A DNA stretch of 47,215 nt from assembly GCA_029098265.1 (NCBI GenBank), contig JAQXNZ010000051.1, positions 1-47,215 of the forward strand, read 5' to 3'. This DNA comes from Clostridia bacterium. Lineage in GTDB: Bacteria; Bacillota; Clostridia; Lachnospirales; Anaerotignaceae. The notes beneath the pieces were generated by a model. It was not told the origin of the DNA, ran no database searches, and saw only the letters and a program-made list of their open reading frames with translations. This document shows, piece by piece, positions 9,577-18,290 of this stretch (positions are counted from its first letter, which is position 1; each line of letters opens with the position of its first letter). The translations under genes were made by a program, and so were the position numbers.

Positions 9577-10730
9577 GGGTGATGCTTATGATAAAGAGGA
9601 CAGCCGCCGTTATAACGGTGATATTATCGCTGGCTGTACCGTTTGGAGTATATGCGGCGGAAAAGGGCGGCTCTGAAACAACAATAGAGGATGTTGCTGA
9701 TATGTTCGGACTGTCCGAGGCTGACAGCGGACTGGAGTCAATAGCCGATGAATACGGTCTGGAGGATTTCAGTCTGAGGGAAACAGCGCTGGATATAGTC
9801 AGCGGCAATTATGATTTCAGTGTGAAAAACATAGTTGGAACCATATTTAAGGCCGCACTGGGACAGGCGGGCGGCGTACTTCACACGATGAAAAGAATAA
9901 TGGTGCTGGTGCTTCTGGCGGCGGTAACGGAAATGCTGTCGTCATCATTTTCATCGGGAGGAGTGAGCAAGCTCGGCCAGTATGTGTGCTCGGCTGTGCT
10001 TGTTATGACTGTCATGCAGTCCTTTTACTATGCGGCGGAGACTGTGACCGATGCCGTACAGAATATTTCCGATGCGTCAAAAACACTTCAGCCCGTATAT
10101 ATGCTCATTATGACGGCGAGCGGACGGGCGGCAAAAATGTCTGCGGCTGTTCCTGTGCTGTATGCTTCGGCTTCGGTGCTGAATTTCATTGTGGGGCGGC
10201 TGGTTGTACCGGGAATACTTTTTGCGGCACTTATTACATTTATAAACTGTATGTCCGAAAGGGACATGCTTATGGAACTGGCTGACCTCATGGGCTTTAT
10301 ATGCAAATGGAGTGTAAAGCTGTGTGCAGGTGCCTTTGTGTTTGTCATGTCCCTAATAAAAATCGGCGTGCCCGATGTGGCGGTCATAGCGGGCAAGTCC
10401 ATAAAGACTGCGGCAGAGGCGGTGCCCGTTGTGGGAAGCCTTATGTCATCGGCGGCGGAGACTGCGGCGGCTGTGACGGGAGCAATGGGAAACTCCGTAA
10501 CAGCGGCGCTGATGATATTCATTGTGCTTGTAAGCATAATGCCTGTCATAAGGCTGGCGCTTATAATGCTTGTCTATAAGCTGACGGCGGCGCTGACAGA
10601 GCCTGTTGCGCCCAAAAGGATAGTGAAATGCATATCCAAGGCGGCGGACTATACGGCGGTGCTGACGGGTGTGGTGTTTACGGCGGAAATAATGTTTATA
10701 ACGGTGACGGCACTTATGCTGTCAGTATGA
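9573..10730 (+). CDS. spoIIIAE: Stage III sporulation protein AE
   Basis: 385 aa multi-TM with signal peptide; operon position. Confidence 0.93.
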   Translation: MRVMLMIKRTAAVITVILSLAVPFGVYAAEKGGSETTIEDVADMFGLSEADSGLESIADEYGLEDFSLRETALDIVSGNYDFSVKNIVGTIFKAALGQAGGVLHTMKRIMVLVLLAAVTEMLSSSFSSGGVSKLGQYVCSAVLVMTVMQSFYYAAETVTDAVQNISDASKTLQPVYMLIMTASGRAAKMSAAVPVLYASASVLNFIVGRLVVPGILFAALITFINCMSERDMLMELADLMGFICKWSVKLCAGAFVFVMSLIKIGVPDVAVIAGKSIKTAAEAVPVVGSLMSSAAETAAAVTGAMGNSVTAALMIFIVLVSIMPVIRLALIMLVYKLTAALTEPVAPKRIVKCISKAADYTAVLTGVVFTAEIMFITVTALMLSV

Positions 10731-10734
10731 ACAG

Positions 10735-11127
10735 ATGAAAGGATTTGACGGTATGTTTACGGCTTTGGACGCATATATAAAAAATATAGCCTTGCTTATG
10801 CTTCTGGCAATTTTTGCAGAGATGCTTCTGCCCGATGCTAAAATAAAAAAGTATGTTTCCGTTATAGTCGGGATAATGCTTATATTTACCGTAACGGGCA
10901 GGCTTGAAAGGCTGGCGGACTCCATAGAAAACGAGGACATATCACTGCCTGCCTTTGAAGAAAAGCAGGCGGAGAAAACAGAAAACGTCAGGGACAGACT
11001 GACGGATATATTATATGAAGAAATGAACGAAGTGGAGAATGAAAACGAAATTAACGGTGGACTTGACATTCATGTGGAGAGAGTAAAAGCTTTTGAAGAA
11101 AATACAAGGGGTGAAGTGGCACAATGA
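10735..11127 (+). CDS. spoIIIAF: Stage III sporulation protein AF
   Basis: Two N-terminal TM segments; operon position. Confidence 0.88.
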   Translation: MKGFDGMFTALDAYIKNIALLMLLAIFAEMLLPDAKIKKYVSVIVGIMLIFTVTGRLERLADSIENEDISLPAFEEKQAEKTENVRDRLTDILYEEMNEVENENEINGGLDIHVERVKAFEENTRGEVAQ

Positions 11128-11681
11128 CACTTAAAGATGCATTTAAGGACAGGAAGGGCAGGCTGACGGGCGATATACTTGCCGCCGTGGTATTCGGAGC
11201 AGTACTTATACTTGCCGGTGATATGCTTTTTGATAAGGGGCAGAAGCAGGAAACCGAAAATACGGCAGAGGCCGCAGAGCCTGCGGACTATGTATCCGAA
11301 CTTGAAGAAAAGACCGAGAAACTGCTGTCTCAGGTGGAGGGTGCGGGCAATGTGGACGTTATGATAACCCTTAAGTCAGGCGCTGAGACCGTATATGCCG
11401 AGGAAAACAAGAAAAGCACGTCCGAGACCGAGGAAAACGCCTCACAGGGCGACAGCAGAGGAATATTATCCGAAACGGAGGAAAGCACCGTCATGACCAT
11501 AAGCAACGGGGACGGAAGCACTTCTCCGGTAATAATAAAGGAGATGACGGCGGATATTTCCGGAATAGTAATCGTTGCGGAGGGTGGTGACAGCATAATA
11601 GTCAAGGATTCGCTCATACGGGCGGCGCAGGCGCTTTTTGATGTGCCTGCCAATAAGGTGGAAGTATTCAAAATGAAATAA
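11124..11681 (+). CDS. spoIIIAG: Stage III sporulation protein AG
   Basis: Single TM, VEGAGNVDVMITLKSGAETVYAEE, VIVAEGGDS motifs. Confidence 0.93.
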   Translation: MTLKDAFKDRKGRLTGDILAAVVFGAVLILAGDMLFDKGQKQETENTAEAAEPADYVSELEEKTEKLLSQVEGAGNVDVMITLKSGAETVYAEENKKSTSETEENASQGDSRGILSETEESTVMTISNGDGSTSPVIIKEMTADISGIVIVAEGGDSIIVKDSLIRAAQALFDVPANKVEVFKMK

Positions 11682-11699
11682 TATGGGAGGGCTTTACAT

Positions 11700-12359
11700 A
11701 TGTTTGCAGTTAAAAGAAATCAGGTGGTCGTTACGGCATTGGCGGTAATGATTGCCGTTGCGGGCTATCTTAACTTTACCGAAAGCAAATCGTCAGGCGA
11801 TATTGAAAAGGTTGATTTGAACGACCCAACCAGCTATGAGGCGCTTCTCAATGACGACGGCTCCATATCTACCGTTGCCGATGACAGCGACGGTCTGGAA
11901 TTTGCTTTGGGCGGCGGAACAGAGGAGACGGGCAGTCAGGTGTATGATGATACGGGCGCCGCAATATATGTCAGCACCACCGCCGACACATATTTCGTGC
12001 AGGCCAAGCTGGAAAGGGAACAGGCCAGAGCCAGCCAGAAGGATATGCTGACTGAAATGATAAACAATAATAATGTAGACGAAGCAAAAAAACAGGAGTG
12101 TGCCGACAACCTTCTTGAGATACAGCAGAGAATAGAAAAGGAGACTGCCGCCGAGGCAATGATTGAGTCCAAAGGCTTTGACGAGGTATATGTAAGAATA
12201 GACGACGATACCGTTGATGTAGTTGTCAATAAAAGTGAGCTGACAGATTCGGAACTTGCCCAAATAATGGACATAGTAACAAGAAAAACGGGCATGAAGG
12301 AAAGTCAGGTAAGAATAAGCCCGCTGAAAAGCAGTACGACAAATAAAAAAGATAAATAA
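11700..12359 (+). CDS. spoIIIAH: Stage III sporulation protein AH
   Basis: Single TM plus ring-forming YscJ/FliF-like C-terminal region; last gene of spoIIIA operon. Confidence 0.93.
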   Translation: MFAVKRNQVVVTALAVMIAVAGYLNFTESKSSGDIEKVDLNDPTSYEALLNDDGSISTVADDSDGLEFALGGGTEETGSQVYDDTGAAIYVSTTADTYFVQAKLEREQARASQKDMLTEMINNNNVDEAKKQECADNLLEIQQRIEKETAAEAMIESKGFDEVYVRIDDDTVDVVVNKSELTDSELAQIMDIVTRKTGMKESQVRISPLKSSTTNKKDK

Positions 12360-12370
12360 AGGCATTGAGC

Positions 12371-12409
12371 AAATGCGGAGCAAAAAATATTTATGCTCCG
12401 CATTTTTTA
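12371..12409. terminator. Bidirectional intrinsic terminator
   Basis: AAATGCGGAGCA ... TGCTCCGCATTTTTT. Confidence 0.85.
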
Positions 12410-12415
12410 GAAATC

Positions 12416-12922
12416 TCAGCCGATTATCTTTTTGATTTCCTCAGACCAAATACTTATGAGCTTTTCAAGAGAAAAAGCGGCATTGGCGGGACTTGTGGAG
12501 GGCAGCTTAACTGCTTCGGTATGAGTATCGGGATAGCAGTATTTCATATAAAGTTTATGGGAGGCTGCACCGTTGCAGAACACTGCCTTTATGTCTGCGG
12601 CATTGAGCACCATATTTATATCGGTTGGTACCACATTTTTAATACTGCTGTCGCTGGAGCCTATTATGTCGCAGCTGTTGATGGTATCCCAAAGGGCAAT
12701 GCGGTTTGAGAGAACAAATTCTGTCTTTTCCTCTATGGTAGAGGGTGTAGGGCAGCCGTATACGGCACTGATGACCTTCCAGAAGCGGTTCTGCGGGTGA
12801 CCGTAGAAAAAGTTTGCTTCCCTGGACTTGACGGAGGGGAAGGAGCCCAGTATAAGTATCTGAGAATTGCTGTCGTATAAGGGGCCGAAGGTGCGCTTTA
12901 GATGCTGATATCTTGAATCCAT
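12416..12922 (-). CDS. Uracil-DNA glycosylase superfamily (DNA-deoxyinosine glycosylase-like)
   Basis: ILILGSFPSVKSREANFFYGHPQNRFWKV and LPSTSPANA motifs typical of UDG family 6/HDG. Confidence 0.85.
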   Translation of the reverse strand: MDSRYQHLKRTFGPLYDSNSQILILGSFPSVKSREANFFYGHPQNRFWKVISAVYGCPTPSTIEEKTEFVLSNRIALWDTINSCDIIGSSDSSIKNVVPTDINMVLNAADIKAVFCNGAASHKLYMKYCYPDTHTEAVKLPSTSPANAAFSLEKLISIWSEEIKKIIG

Positions 12923-12989
12923 ATAATTTCCTGCTTTCTTAAAAAAATATTGATTTTTGGCTTTGGATATGGTATTATAATTGACGCTT

Positions 12990-13062
12990 GCTAAAGTGGC
13001 TCAGTTGGTAGAGCAGCTGATTCGTAATCAGCAGGTCGTGGGTTCGAGTCCCATCTTTAGCT
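12990..13062 (+). tRNA. tRNA-Thr (anticodon CGT)
   Basis: GCTAAAG/CTTTAGC acceptor, GCTC-AGTTGGTA-GAGC D arm, anticodon loop TTCGTAA, GTGGG-TTCGAGT-CCCAT T arm; no encoded CCA. Confidence 0.95.
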
Positions 13063-13063
13063 T

Positions 13064-13095
13064 AGACCTTATCGTTTCGATAGGGTCTTTTTTAT
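13064..13095 (+). terminator. Intrinsic terminator after tRNA-Thr
   Basis: AGACCTTATCGTTTCGATAGGGTCTTTTTT. Confidence 0.85.
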
Positions 13096-13429
13096 TTGTG
13101 AAAAACGCTGTATTTATCTAATTTTTAAGCCTTAAATGACATTACTTACATAAAATGATAATACTTTTTTTACACTTTGTATATGTACTTTTCACACTAA
13201 TTTATCTATAATACATATTGAACAATAAAATTGAATTAAAAAATTTGTTTTTATGTAAGATATTAATATAAAATCGGATATATTCGATTTTATTTCAATA
13301 ATCTACAAAAATATTTTTTTTATCTCTGAAAAAAGGAAATTTCGCACAAACGGTGAACTTTATTATTATAAACAGTTTTTTTATGACAATAGCGCTAAGA
13401 GGCGGTATAAATAAAGGAGGAATGGTTTT

Positions 13430-15508
13430 ATGAAAAGCTACACATCTAAAGAAATCAGAAATGTCGTTATGCTGGGTCACAGTGGTTCCGGTAAGACAAC
13501 AATAACGGAATCGTGCCTTTTTAAATCAGGTGCAACAAAGAGATTTGGCAAAGTTGACGAGGGCAACACCGTCAGCGACTATGACCCGGAGGAAATCAAA
13601 CGCCATGTTTCTATAAATACATCAATTCTTCCCGTTGAGTGGAAAGGAACAAAAATAAACTTCATTGATACTCCCGGTTATTTCGATTTCGCAGGCGAGG
13701 TTATGCTTTCAACAAAGGTTGCAGACGCAGCGGTTATCGTTGTATCAGGAAAAGCGGGTGTTGAAGTCGGCACAGAAAAGGCTTGGGAATATGTTGAGAA
13801 ATTTGAAACGCCCAGAATGTTCTTTATGAACTTCATGGACGATGAACATGCCGACTATGAGAGAGTTCTCGGAGAGCTTCGTGAGCATTTCGGAAAAACA
13901 GTTGCTCCCGTTCAGATACCCTTCTATGAGGGTGAGAAAATCCGTGGTTTCATCGACGTTATAACAAGAGAGCCTAAATATCTTGATGCTTCAAGAACAG
14001 GCTTCGAGCCCGGACCCTTCCCCGAGGATATGAGAGACGAGGTTGAAAGTCTCAGACAGATGATTATCGAAGTAGCCGCAGAAAGTGTTGATGAACTGCT
14101 TGAAAAATATTTTGCCGACGAAGAGCTTACAATTGAGGAAATATATGAAGGCCTCAATGTCGGTGTAAAGGAGAGAAAGATTGCTCCTCTTTTCACAGGC
14201 GCCGCAAATTACGGTCTCGGTATCATGATTCTTATGAATTCAATTAAAAACTTCCTTCCTCCTTCAGTAGAGTGCAAGCCTGAGTTTGAGTGTACAGACC
14301 TCAAGACAGGCGAGACTGTTATCAGAAAGAATGATGAGAGCGACCATTTCGCGGCATATGTATTCAAAACAATTTCAGACCCGTATATCGGACGTCTTAA
14401 TATATTCCGTGTTCTTTCCGGTAAGCTTACAAAGGATAAGCTCATATACAACCCTGAAAGGGATACAGAGGAAAAGATTGCCCATATCTATGTAATAAGA
14501 GGTAAAGAGCAGATAGAGGTAGACGAGCTTGATGCCGGCGATATCGGCGCCCTTGCAAAGCTCCAGAACACGGCTACACAGGATACGCTCTGCTCAAGCG
14601 TTAACCCTGTACAGGTAAGCAAGATTGAGCTTCCCGCTTCCGTATATTCACGCGCTATCGTTCCCAAGACAAAGGGCGATGACGATAAGGTTGCGGCTGC
14701 CCTTGTTAAACTCAGAGAAGAAGACCCTACTATCAAGGTAGAGGTAAACAAGGAAACAAAGCAGACACTTCTTTACGGTGTAGGCGACCAGCAGCTTGAT
14801 GTACTTATGAGCAAGCTGAAAACAAAATATAAGACAGATGCCGAGCTTATTGACGTTATAATCCCCTACAGAGAGACTATAAAGTCTAAAGTTAAGGTTC
14901 AGGGTAAATATAAGAAACAGTCAGGCGGACACGGTCAGTTCGGTGACGTATGGATGGAATTCGAGCCCTCAGGCGATATGAGCAAGCCTTATGTATTTGA
15001 AGAAAAGATATTCGGCGGCTCCGTACCCAAACAGTACTTCCCTGCAGTTGAAAAGGGACTTCAGGAGTGCGTAAACACAGGCGTACTTGCAGGCTATCCT
15101 GTAGTAGGTCTTAAGGCAACCCTTGTTGACGGTTCATATCACCCTGTAGACTCATCGGAAATGGCATTCAAGATGGCTACATCACTTGCTTTCAAAGACG
15201 GATGCTCAAAGGCTAAACCTACTATCCTTGAACCCATTGCACACATGGAAGTAGTTGTTCCCGAAAGATACATGGGAGATATCATGGGCGATATCAATAA
15301 GCGCCGCGGCAGAATACTCAGCATGGATTCAATTGACGGCGGAAAGAAATGCATCGTTGCGGAAGTACCTCTTTCAGAGATATCCAAGTACAGCATTGAC
15401 CTCCGTTCAATGACACAGGGCAGAGGCAGCTTCTCCTTCTACTTCGAGCGCTATGAGGAGGCTCCCGGAGATGTTCAGCAGAAGGTTATTGCTGACAGAG
15501 CAAAATAA
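13430..15508 (+). CDS. Elongation factor G-like translational GTPase
   Basis: GHSGSGKTTITES G1, DTPGYFDF G3, EF-G domain IV-like GGHGQFGDVWMEFEP; 692 aa. Divergence from canonical EF-G suggests an EF-G paralogue (FusA2 type). Confidence 0.9.
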   Translation: MKSYTSKEIRNVVMLGHSGSGKTTITESCLFKSGATKRFGKVDEGNTVSDYDPEEIKRHVSINTSILPVEWKGTKINFIDTPGYFDFAGEVMLSTKVADAAVIVVSGKAGVEVGTEKAWEYVEKFETPRMFFMNFMDDEHADYERVLGELREHFGKTVAPVQIPFYEGEKIRGFIDVITREPKYLDASRTGFEPGPFPEDMRDEVESLRQMIIEVAAESVDELLEKYFADEELTIEEIYEGLNVGVKERKIAPLFTGAANYGLGIMILMNSIKNFLPPSVECKPEFECTDLKTGETVIRKNDESDHFAAYVFKTISDPYIGRLNIFRVLSGKLTKDKLIYNPERDTEEKIAHIYVIRGKEQIEVDELDAGDIGALAKLQNTATQDTLCSSVNPVQVSKIELPASVYSRAIVPKTKGDDDKVAAALVKLREEDPTIKVEVNKETKQTLLYGVGDQQLDVLMSKLKTKYKTDAELIDVIIPYRETIKSKVKVQGKYKKQSGGHGQFGDVWMEFEPSGDMSKPYVFEEKIFGGSVPKQYFPAVEKGLQECVNTGVLAGYPVVGLKATLVDGSYHPVDSSEMAFKMATSLAFKDGCSKAKPTILEPIAHMEVVVPERYMGDIMGDINKRRGRILSMDSIDGGKKCIVAEVPLSEISKYSIDLRSMTQGRGSFSFYFERYEEAPGDVQQKVIADRAK

Positions 15509-15536
15509 ATATAAATTCAAATAAATTTATATACAG

Positions 15537-15567
15537 TCGGCTGTGCGTATGCACAGCCGATATTTTT
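15537..15567 (+). terminator. Intrinsic terminator after EF-G-like gene
   Basis: CGGCTGTGC-GTAT-GCACAGCCGATATTTTT. Confidence 0.85.
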
Positions 15568-15574
15568 GCACAAA

Positions 15575-15602
15575 AAAGTACCGAGCCGAAAACCTCGGTA
15601 CT
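15575..15602 (-). terminator. Intrinsic terminator of peptide locus A
   Basis: Minus strand AGTACCGAG-GTTTTCGG-CTCGGTACTTTTTT. Confidence 0.8.
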
Positions 15603-15610
15603 CAGTACTG

Positions 15611-15660
15611 AAAAGCTTTGCTTTCTCCGTTTGGGGAGAGCGGAGAAATTATTTATGGAT
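15611..15660 (-). ncRNA. Conserved 3' hairpin element of peptide locus A
   Basis: Minus strand ATCCATAAATAATTTCTCCG-CTCTCCCCAAA-CGGAGAAAGCAAAGCTT; related to 20172-20220 with different but compensating stem bases and a conserved CTMTCCCCAA loop. Confidence 0.55.
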
Positions 15661-15676
15661 ACTGCAAAACTTTATT

Positions 15677-15796
15677 TTATATGATAAGGGATATGAATTT
15701 TGCTGCTGCAGCGGCCGCTATACATATCAGGAGTGCTCCGTACACATATCCGGCAAGGCGGTTTGTCAAATCATATTCAGGTATATTGTTTTTCAT
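15677..15796 (-). CDS. Putative 39-aa single-transmembrane peptide
   Basis: MKNNIPEYDLTNRLAGYVYGALLICIAAAAAAKFISLII; RBS-like AAAGGGAGTG; 31 bp downstream of peptide A; below ORF-track length cutoff. Confidence 0.6.
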   Translation of the reverse strand: MKNNIPEYDLTNRLAGYVYGALLICIAAAAAAKFISLII

Positions 15797-15827
15797 AGTT
15801 ACACTCCCTTTCTGCGGCTGCATACTG

Positions 15828-15971
15828 TTATTTTTCAGTTATGTCTTTTACGTCAAATACAGCTTCGTTGCTGAAATCATGCTCTTTGTGATTTTTTCTT
15901 TTATCTTTTTTGCTGATACCGTTTAATAAATAGCTGACATCGAATGTAGTTGAATTTGTAAAGTGTCTCAT
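15828..15971 (-). CDS. Putative 47-aa small protein, paralogue A
   Basis: MRHFTNSTTFDVSYLLNGISKKDKRKNHKEHDFSNEAVFDVKDITEK; same length as, and 31/47 identical to, paralogue B; RBS AGAGGGGG. Confidence 0.8.
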   Translation of the reverse strand: MRHFTNSTTFDVSYLLNGISKKDKRKNHKEHDFSNEAVFDVKDITEK

Positions 15972-15991
15972 TGTGAATGCCCCCTCTGACC

Positions 15992-16050
15992 ATTGGTTCT
16001 ACCAATCCTTGTCTTGACTAAATGGTACTACCAATACGCTTATTTGTCAA
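15992..16050 (-). promoter_or_regulatory. Promoter of peptide locus A with tandem FadR/GntR-like operators
   Basis: TTGACA at 16045-16050, 17-nt spacer, TACCAT; palindromes ATTGGTAGTACCATT (16021-16035) and ATTGGTAGAACCAAT (15992-16006). Confidence 0.7.
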
Positions 16051-16095
16051 TAGCTTTTTTTAAATTTTTTAAAAATTTTTTCGTAAAAGGGCAAA

Positions 16096-16128
16096 ATAAA
16101 AAAAGTCCGGCTTAAAACAACGGACTTT
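16096..16128 (-). terminator. Intrinsic terminator downstream of thi cluster / candidate ncRNA
   Basis: Minus strand AAAGTCCG-TTGTTTTAAGC-CGGACTTTTTTT. Confidence 0.8.
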
Positions 16129-16412
16129 ACTGCTTTCGTAGGTCAACAGTATAAACAAAAAACATCATAGCTATGCTGTAAGGCTTTTTCTCAATACTGT
16201 TATCGGCAATCATAATGAAATGGGAGAACGAGTCCCAAACAGCGTTCTCCCGAAAATTCTAAGACCTCCAAAGGGTCATTTTCATAAAAATTCGGTCGAA
16301 ACTTCATGGTCTCCTCTCACGCCGGAACACGGCTTCCCATCGCTGTTTGTTTCCGCAGAGCCCAAGGCGCTCCCCTTTTGCCCTCCTGACTTAAGCAGGC
16401 ATATATAAATAT
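16096..16412 (-). ncRNA. Candidate structured non-coding RNA, about 300 nt
   Basis: Dense complementary segments: AACAGTAT..ATACTGTT enclosing CATAGCTATG; GGGAGAACG..CGTTCTCCC; AGACC..GGTCT; GGAAGCCGTGTTCC; GCGCC..GGCGT; ends in an intrinsic terminator; no convincing ORF on the minus strand. Confidence 0.55.
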
Positions 16413-16432
16413 TGTCGGAAAACTCATTGATA

Positions 16433-17032
16433 TTATTTGTTTACTTTAAGTTCCTTCATCATTGCTTTTACATCGCTGCATTTCATAAAGCCGCTCATTA
16501 TGCAGGCACCTTTCGCACCGGCATCAATTACCTCGGCTATATTTCTTTCGCTTATGCCGCCAATGGCATAGACGGGTATTGAAACACTTTTACACACATT
16601 CCGTAAAAAATCCAGACCTCTGGGGGCCACGCCTTTTTTGCAGTCCGTGGCAAAAACATGTCCTGCTGTAATATATGTACATCCGAGACTTTCGGCTTCT
16701 TTTGCTTCATCGACAGAATGGCAGGACGCACCGACGATTTTAAAATTCTTTTTCTTATTCTCGTCCATGCTTCTTAACACATGCATGGGAAGATGTATTG
16801 CCTCTGCTTTCAGTTGAATGGATGTCTCAATAAAGCTGTGGAGTATGCAGGTCACATCGTATTTACTGCATATACCGATAGCTTGGGCGGCAAGAGCCCT
16901 GTATTTGGCTTCCTCCATGTCTTTTTCTCTGAGGATTATTCCCTTTGGGCGGCAGGACGCAATTTTTTCTATTCTTTCAAGAAAATCATCTTCGCAGAGA
17001 GCACGGTTTGTTACGCATATAATATCAGACAT
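16433..17032 (-). CDS. thiE: Thiamine phosphate synthase / TenI-like
   Basis: CxVTNRxLC N-terminus, HLPMHV, GHVFATDCKKGVAPRGL, VYAIGGISERN; last gene of thi cluster; start refined to MSDIICVTN. Confidence 0.82.
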   Translation of the reverse strand: MSDIICVTNRALCEDDFLERIEKIASCRPKGIILREKDMEEAKYRALAAQAIGICSKYDVTCILHSFIETSIQLKAEAIHLPMHVLRSMDENKKKNFKIVGASCHSVDEAKEAESLGCTYITAGHVFATDCKKGVAPRGLDFLRNVCKSVSIPVYAIGGISERNIAEVIDAGAKGACIMSGFMKCSDVKAMMKELKVNK

Positions 17033-18278
17033 AAAGATAATCATTCAGTACAGGCTGCAGACCTTCTGCCGACATGTCCTCATACATTTTGTTGAAGCTC
17101 CTGCTGTCGTTTATCTCGAACTGCTCATCGCCCTCCGTACCGTCTGCCTCCTTTCCGGTGTACTTGCTTTCGTGGTCACCGATACCTGTCGAAACGCCTG
17201 CCGATACTTTTGTGGCTGCTATTTTGGCAATGCCGTCTCGGAACGATGCGCTTTCCCTTGAGGACACCGTTATACCTACATAGGGCAGGAAAATACGGTA
17301 TGCGCATATAATCTGACAAAGCTGTTTTTCGCCTACGTCCAGAGGATTTATCTTTTCGTTATTTATGATAGGCCTCAGTCTGGGGCAGGACAGTGACATT
17401 TCGGCATGGGGATATTTTCTCTGGAGATAATATACATGCAGTGCACTTGCCAATGCGTCCTTTCTGAAATCCGAAAGACCGAGAAGGGCGGAAAATGCTA
17501 CGCCTCTCATACCGCCTCTGAGCGCTCTCTCCTGGGCGTCGAAACGGTAGGGCCATACACGCTTATGTCCCATAAGGTGCAGAGTTTCATACTTGTCTGT
17601 ATCGTAGGTTTCCTGGAATACGGTAACATAGTCTGCGCCGCATTCGTGCAGATAACGGTATTCGTCAGTGTTTACGGGATATATTTCAAGACCTACCATA
17701 CGGAAGTATTTTCTTGCCAGCTTGCATGCCTCGCCGATATATTCAACATTGCTCATGGAACGGCTTTCGCCCGTAAGAATAAGTATTTCCTCCATGCCGC
17801 TGTCGGCGATGACCTTCATTTCCTTTTCTATCTGTTCCATACTGAGCTTCATTCTGTTTATATGGTTGTAGCAGTTGAAGCCGCAGTATACGCAGTAGTT
17901 CTCACAGTAGTTGGCTATGTATAACGGTGTGAAAAGATATACAGTGTTGCCGAAGTGCTTGCTTGTTTCCATTCTTGCTCTCTGGGCCATCATTTCAAGG
18001 AAAGGCTCGGCGGCGGGGGAGAGCAGTGCTTTAAAATCCTCTATTGAGCATGTCTCATGTTCCAAAGCCGCTATAACGTCCTTGGCTGTATACTTTGAAT
18101 AGTCGAAGCTGTTCATCTGATCCATAACGGTTTTGCATACGTCGGACTCTATTATTTCCATGCCGGGCATATACTCCATGTGGTTCTTTCTGACAGCCGG
18201 ATTTGTTTCAAGCTCATGCTTTTTGGCAAGGGCCGCCGGAGAAAGATATTCGGAGTCTACAAAAAACTGATTTTCCAT
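17025..18278 (-). CDS. thiH: 2-iminoacetate synthase ThiH (radical SAM)
   Basis: CxxxCxYCGF (CENYCVYCGFNCYN) radical SAM motif, ILILTGES; cluster context; start refined to MENQFF. Confidence 0.93.
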   Translation of the reverse strand: MENQFFVDSEYLSPAALAKKHELETNPAVRKNHMEYMPGMEIIESDVCKTVMDQMNSFDYSKYTAKDVIAALEHETCSIEDFKALLSPAAEPFLEMMAQRARMETSKHFGNTVYLFTPLYIANYCENYCVYCGFNCYNHINRMKLSMEQIEKEMKVIADSGMEEILILTGESRSMSNVEYIGEACKLARKYFRMVGLEIYPVNTDEYRYLHECGADYVTVFQETYDTDKYETLHLMGHKRVWPYRFDAQERALRGGMRGVAFSALLGLSDFRKDALASALHVYYLQRKYPHAEMSLSCPRLRPIINNEKINPLDVGEKQLCQIICAYRIFLPYVGITVSSRESASFRDGIAKIAATKVSAGVSTGIGDHESKYTGKEADGTEGDEQFEINDSRSFNKMYEDMSAEGLQPVLNDYLYV

Positions 18279-18290
18279 TTCTATCACCCC

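Noticed and set aside
13270-13294. ATAAAATCGGATATATTCGATTTTAT inverted repeat upstream of the EF-G-like gene
   Set aside because: AT-rich context makes short palindromes likely; no second copy or supporting context.
16220-16408. 62-aa plus-strand ORF MGERVPNSVLPKILRPPKGHF...
   Set aside because: Proline-rich, no RBS, coincides with the candidate structured RNA on the other strand; probably a spurious ORF.
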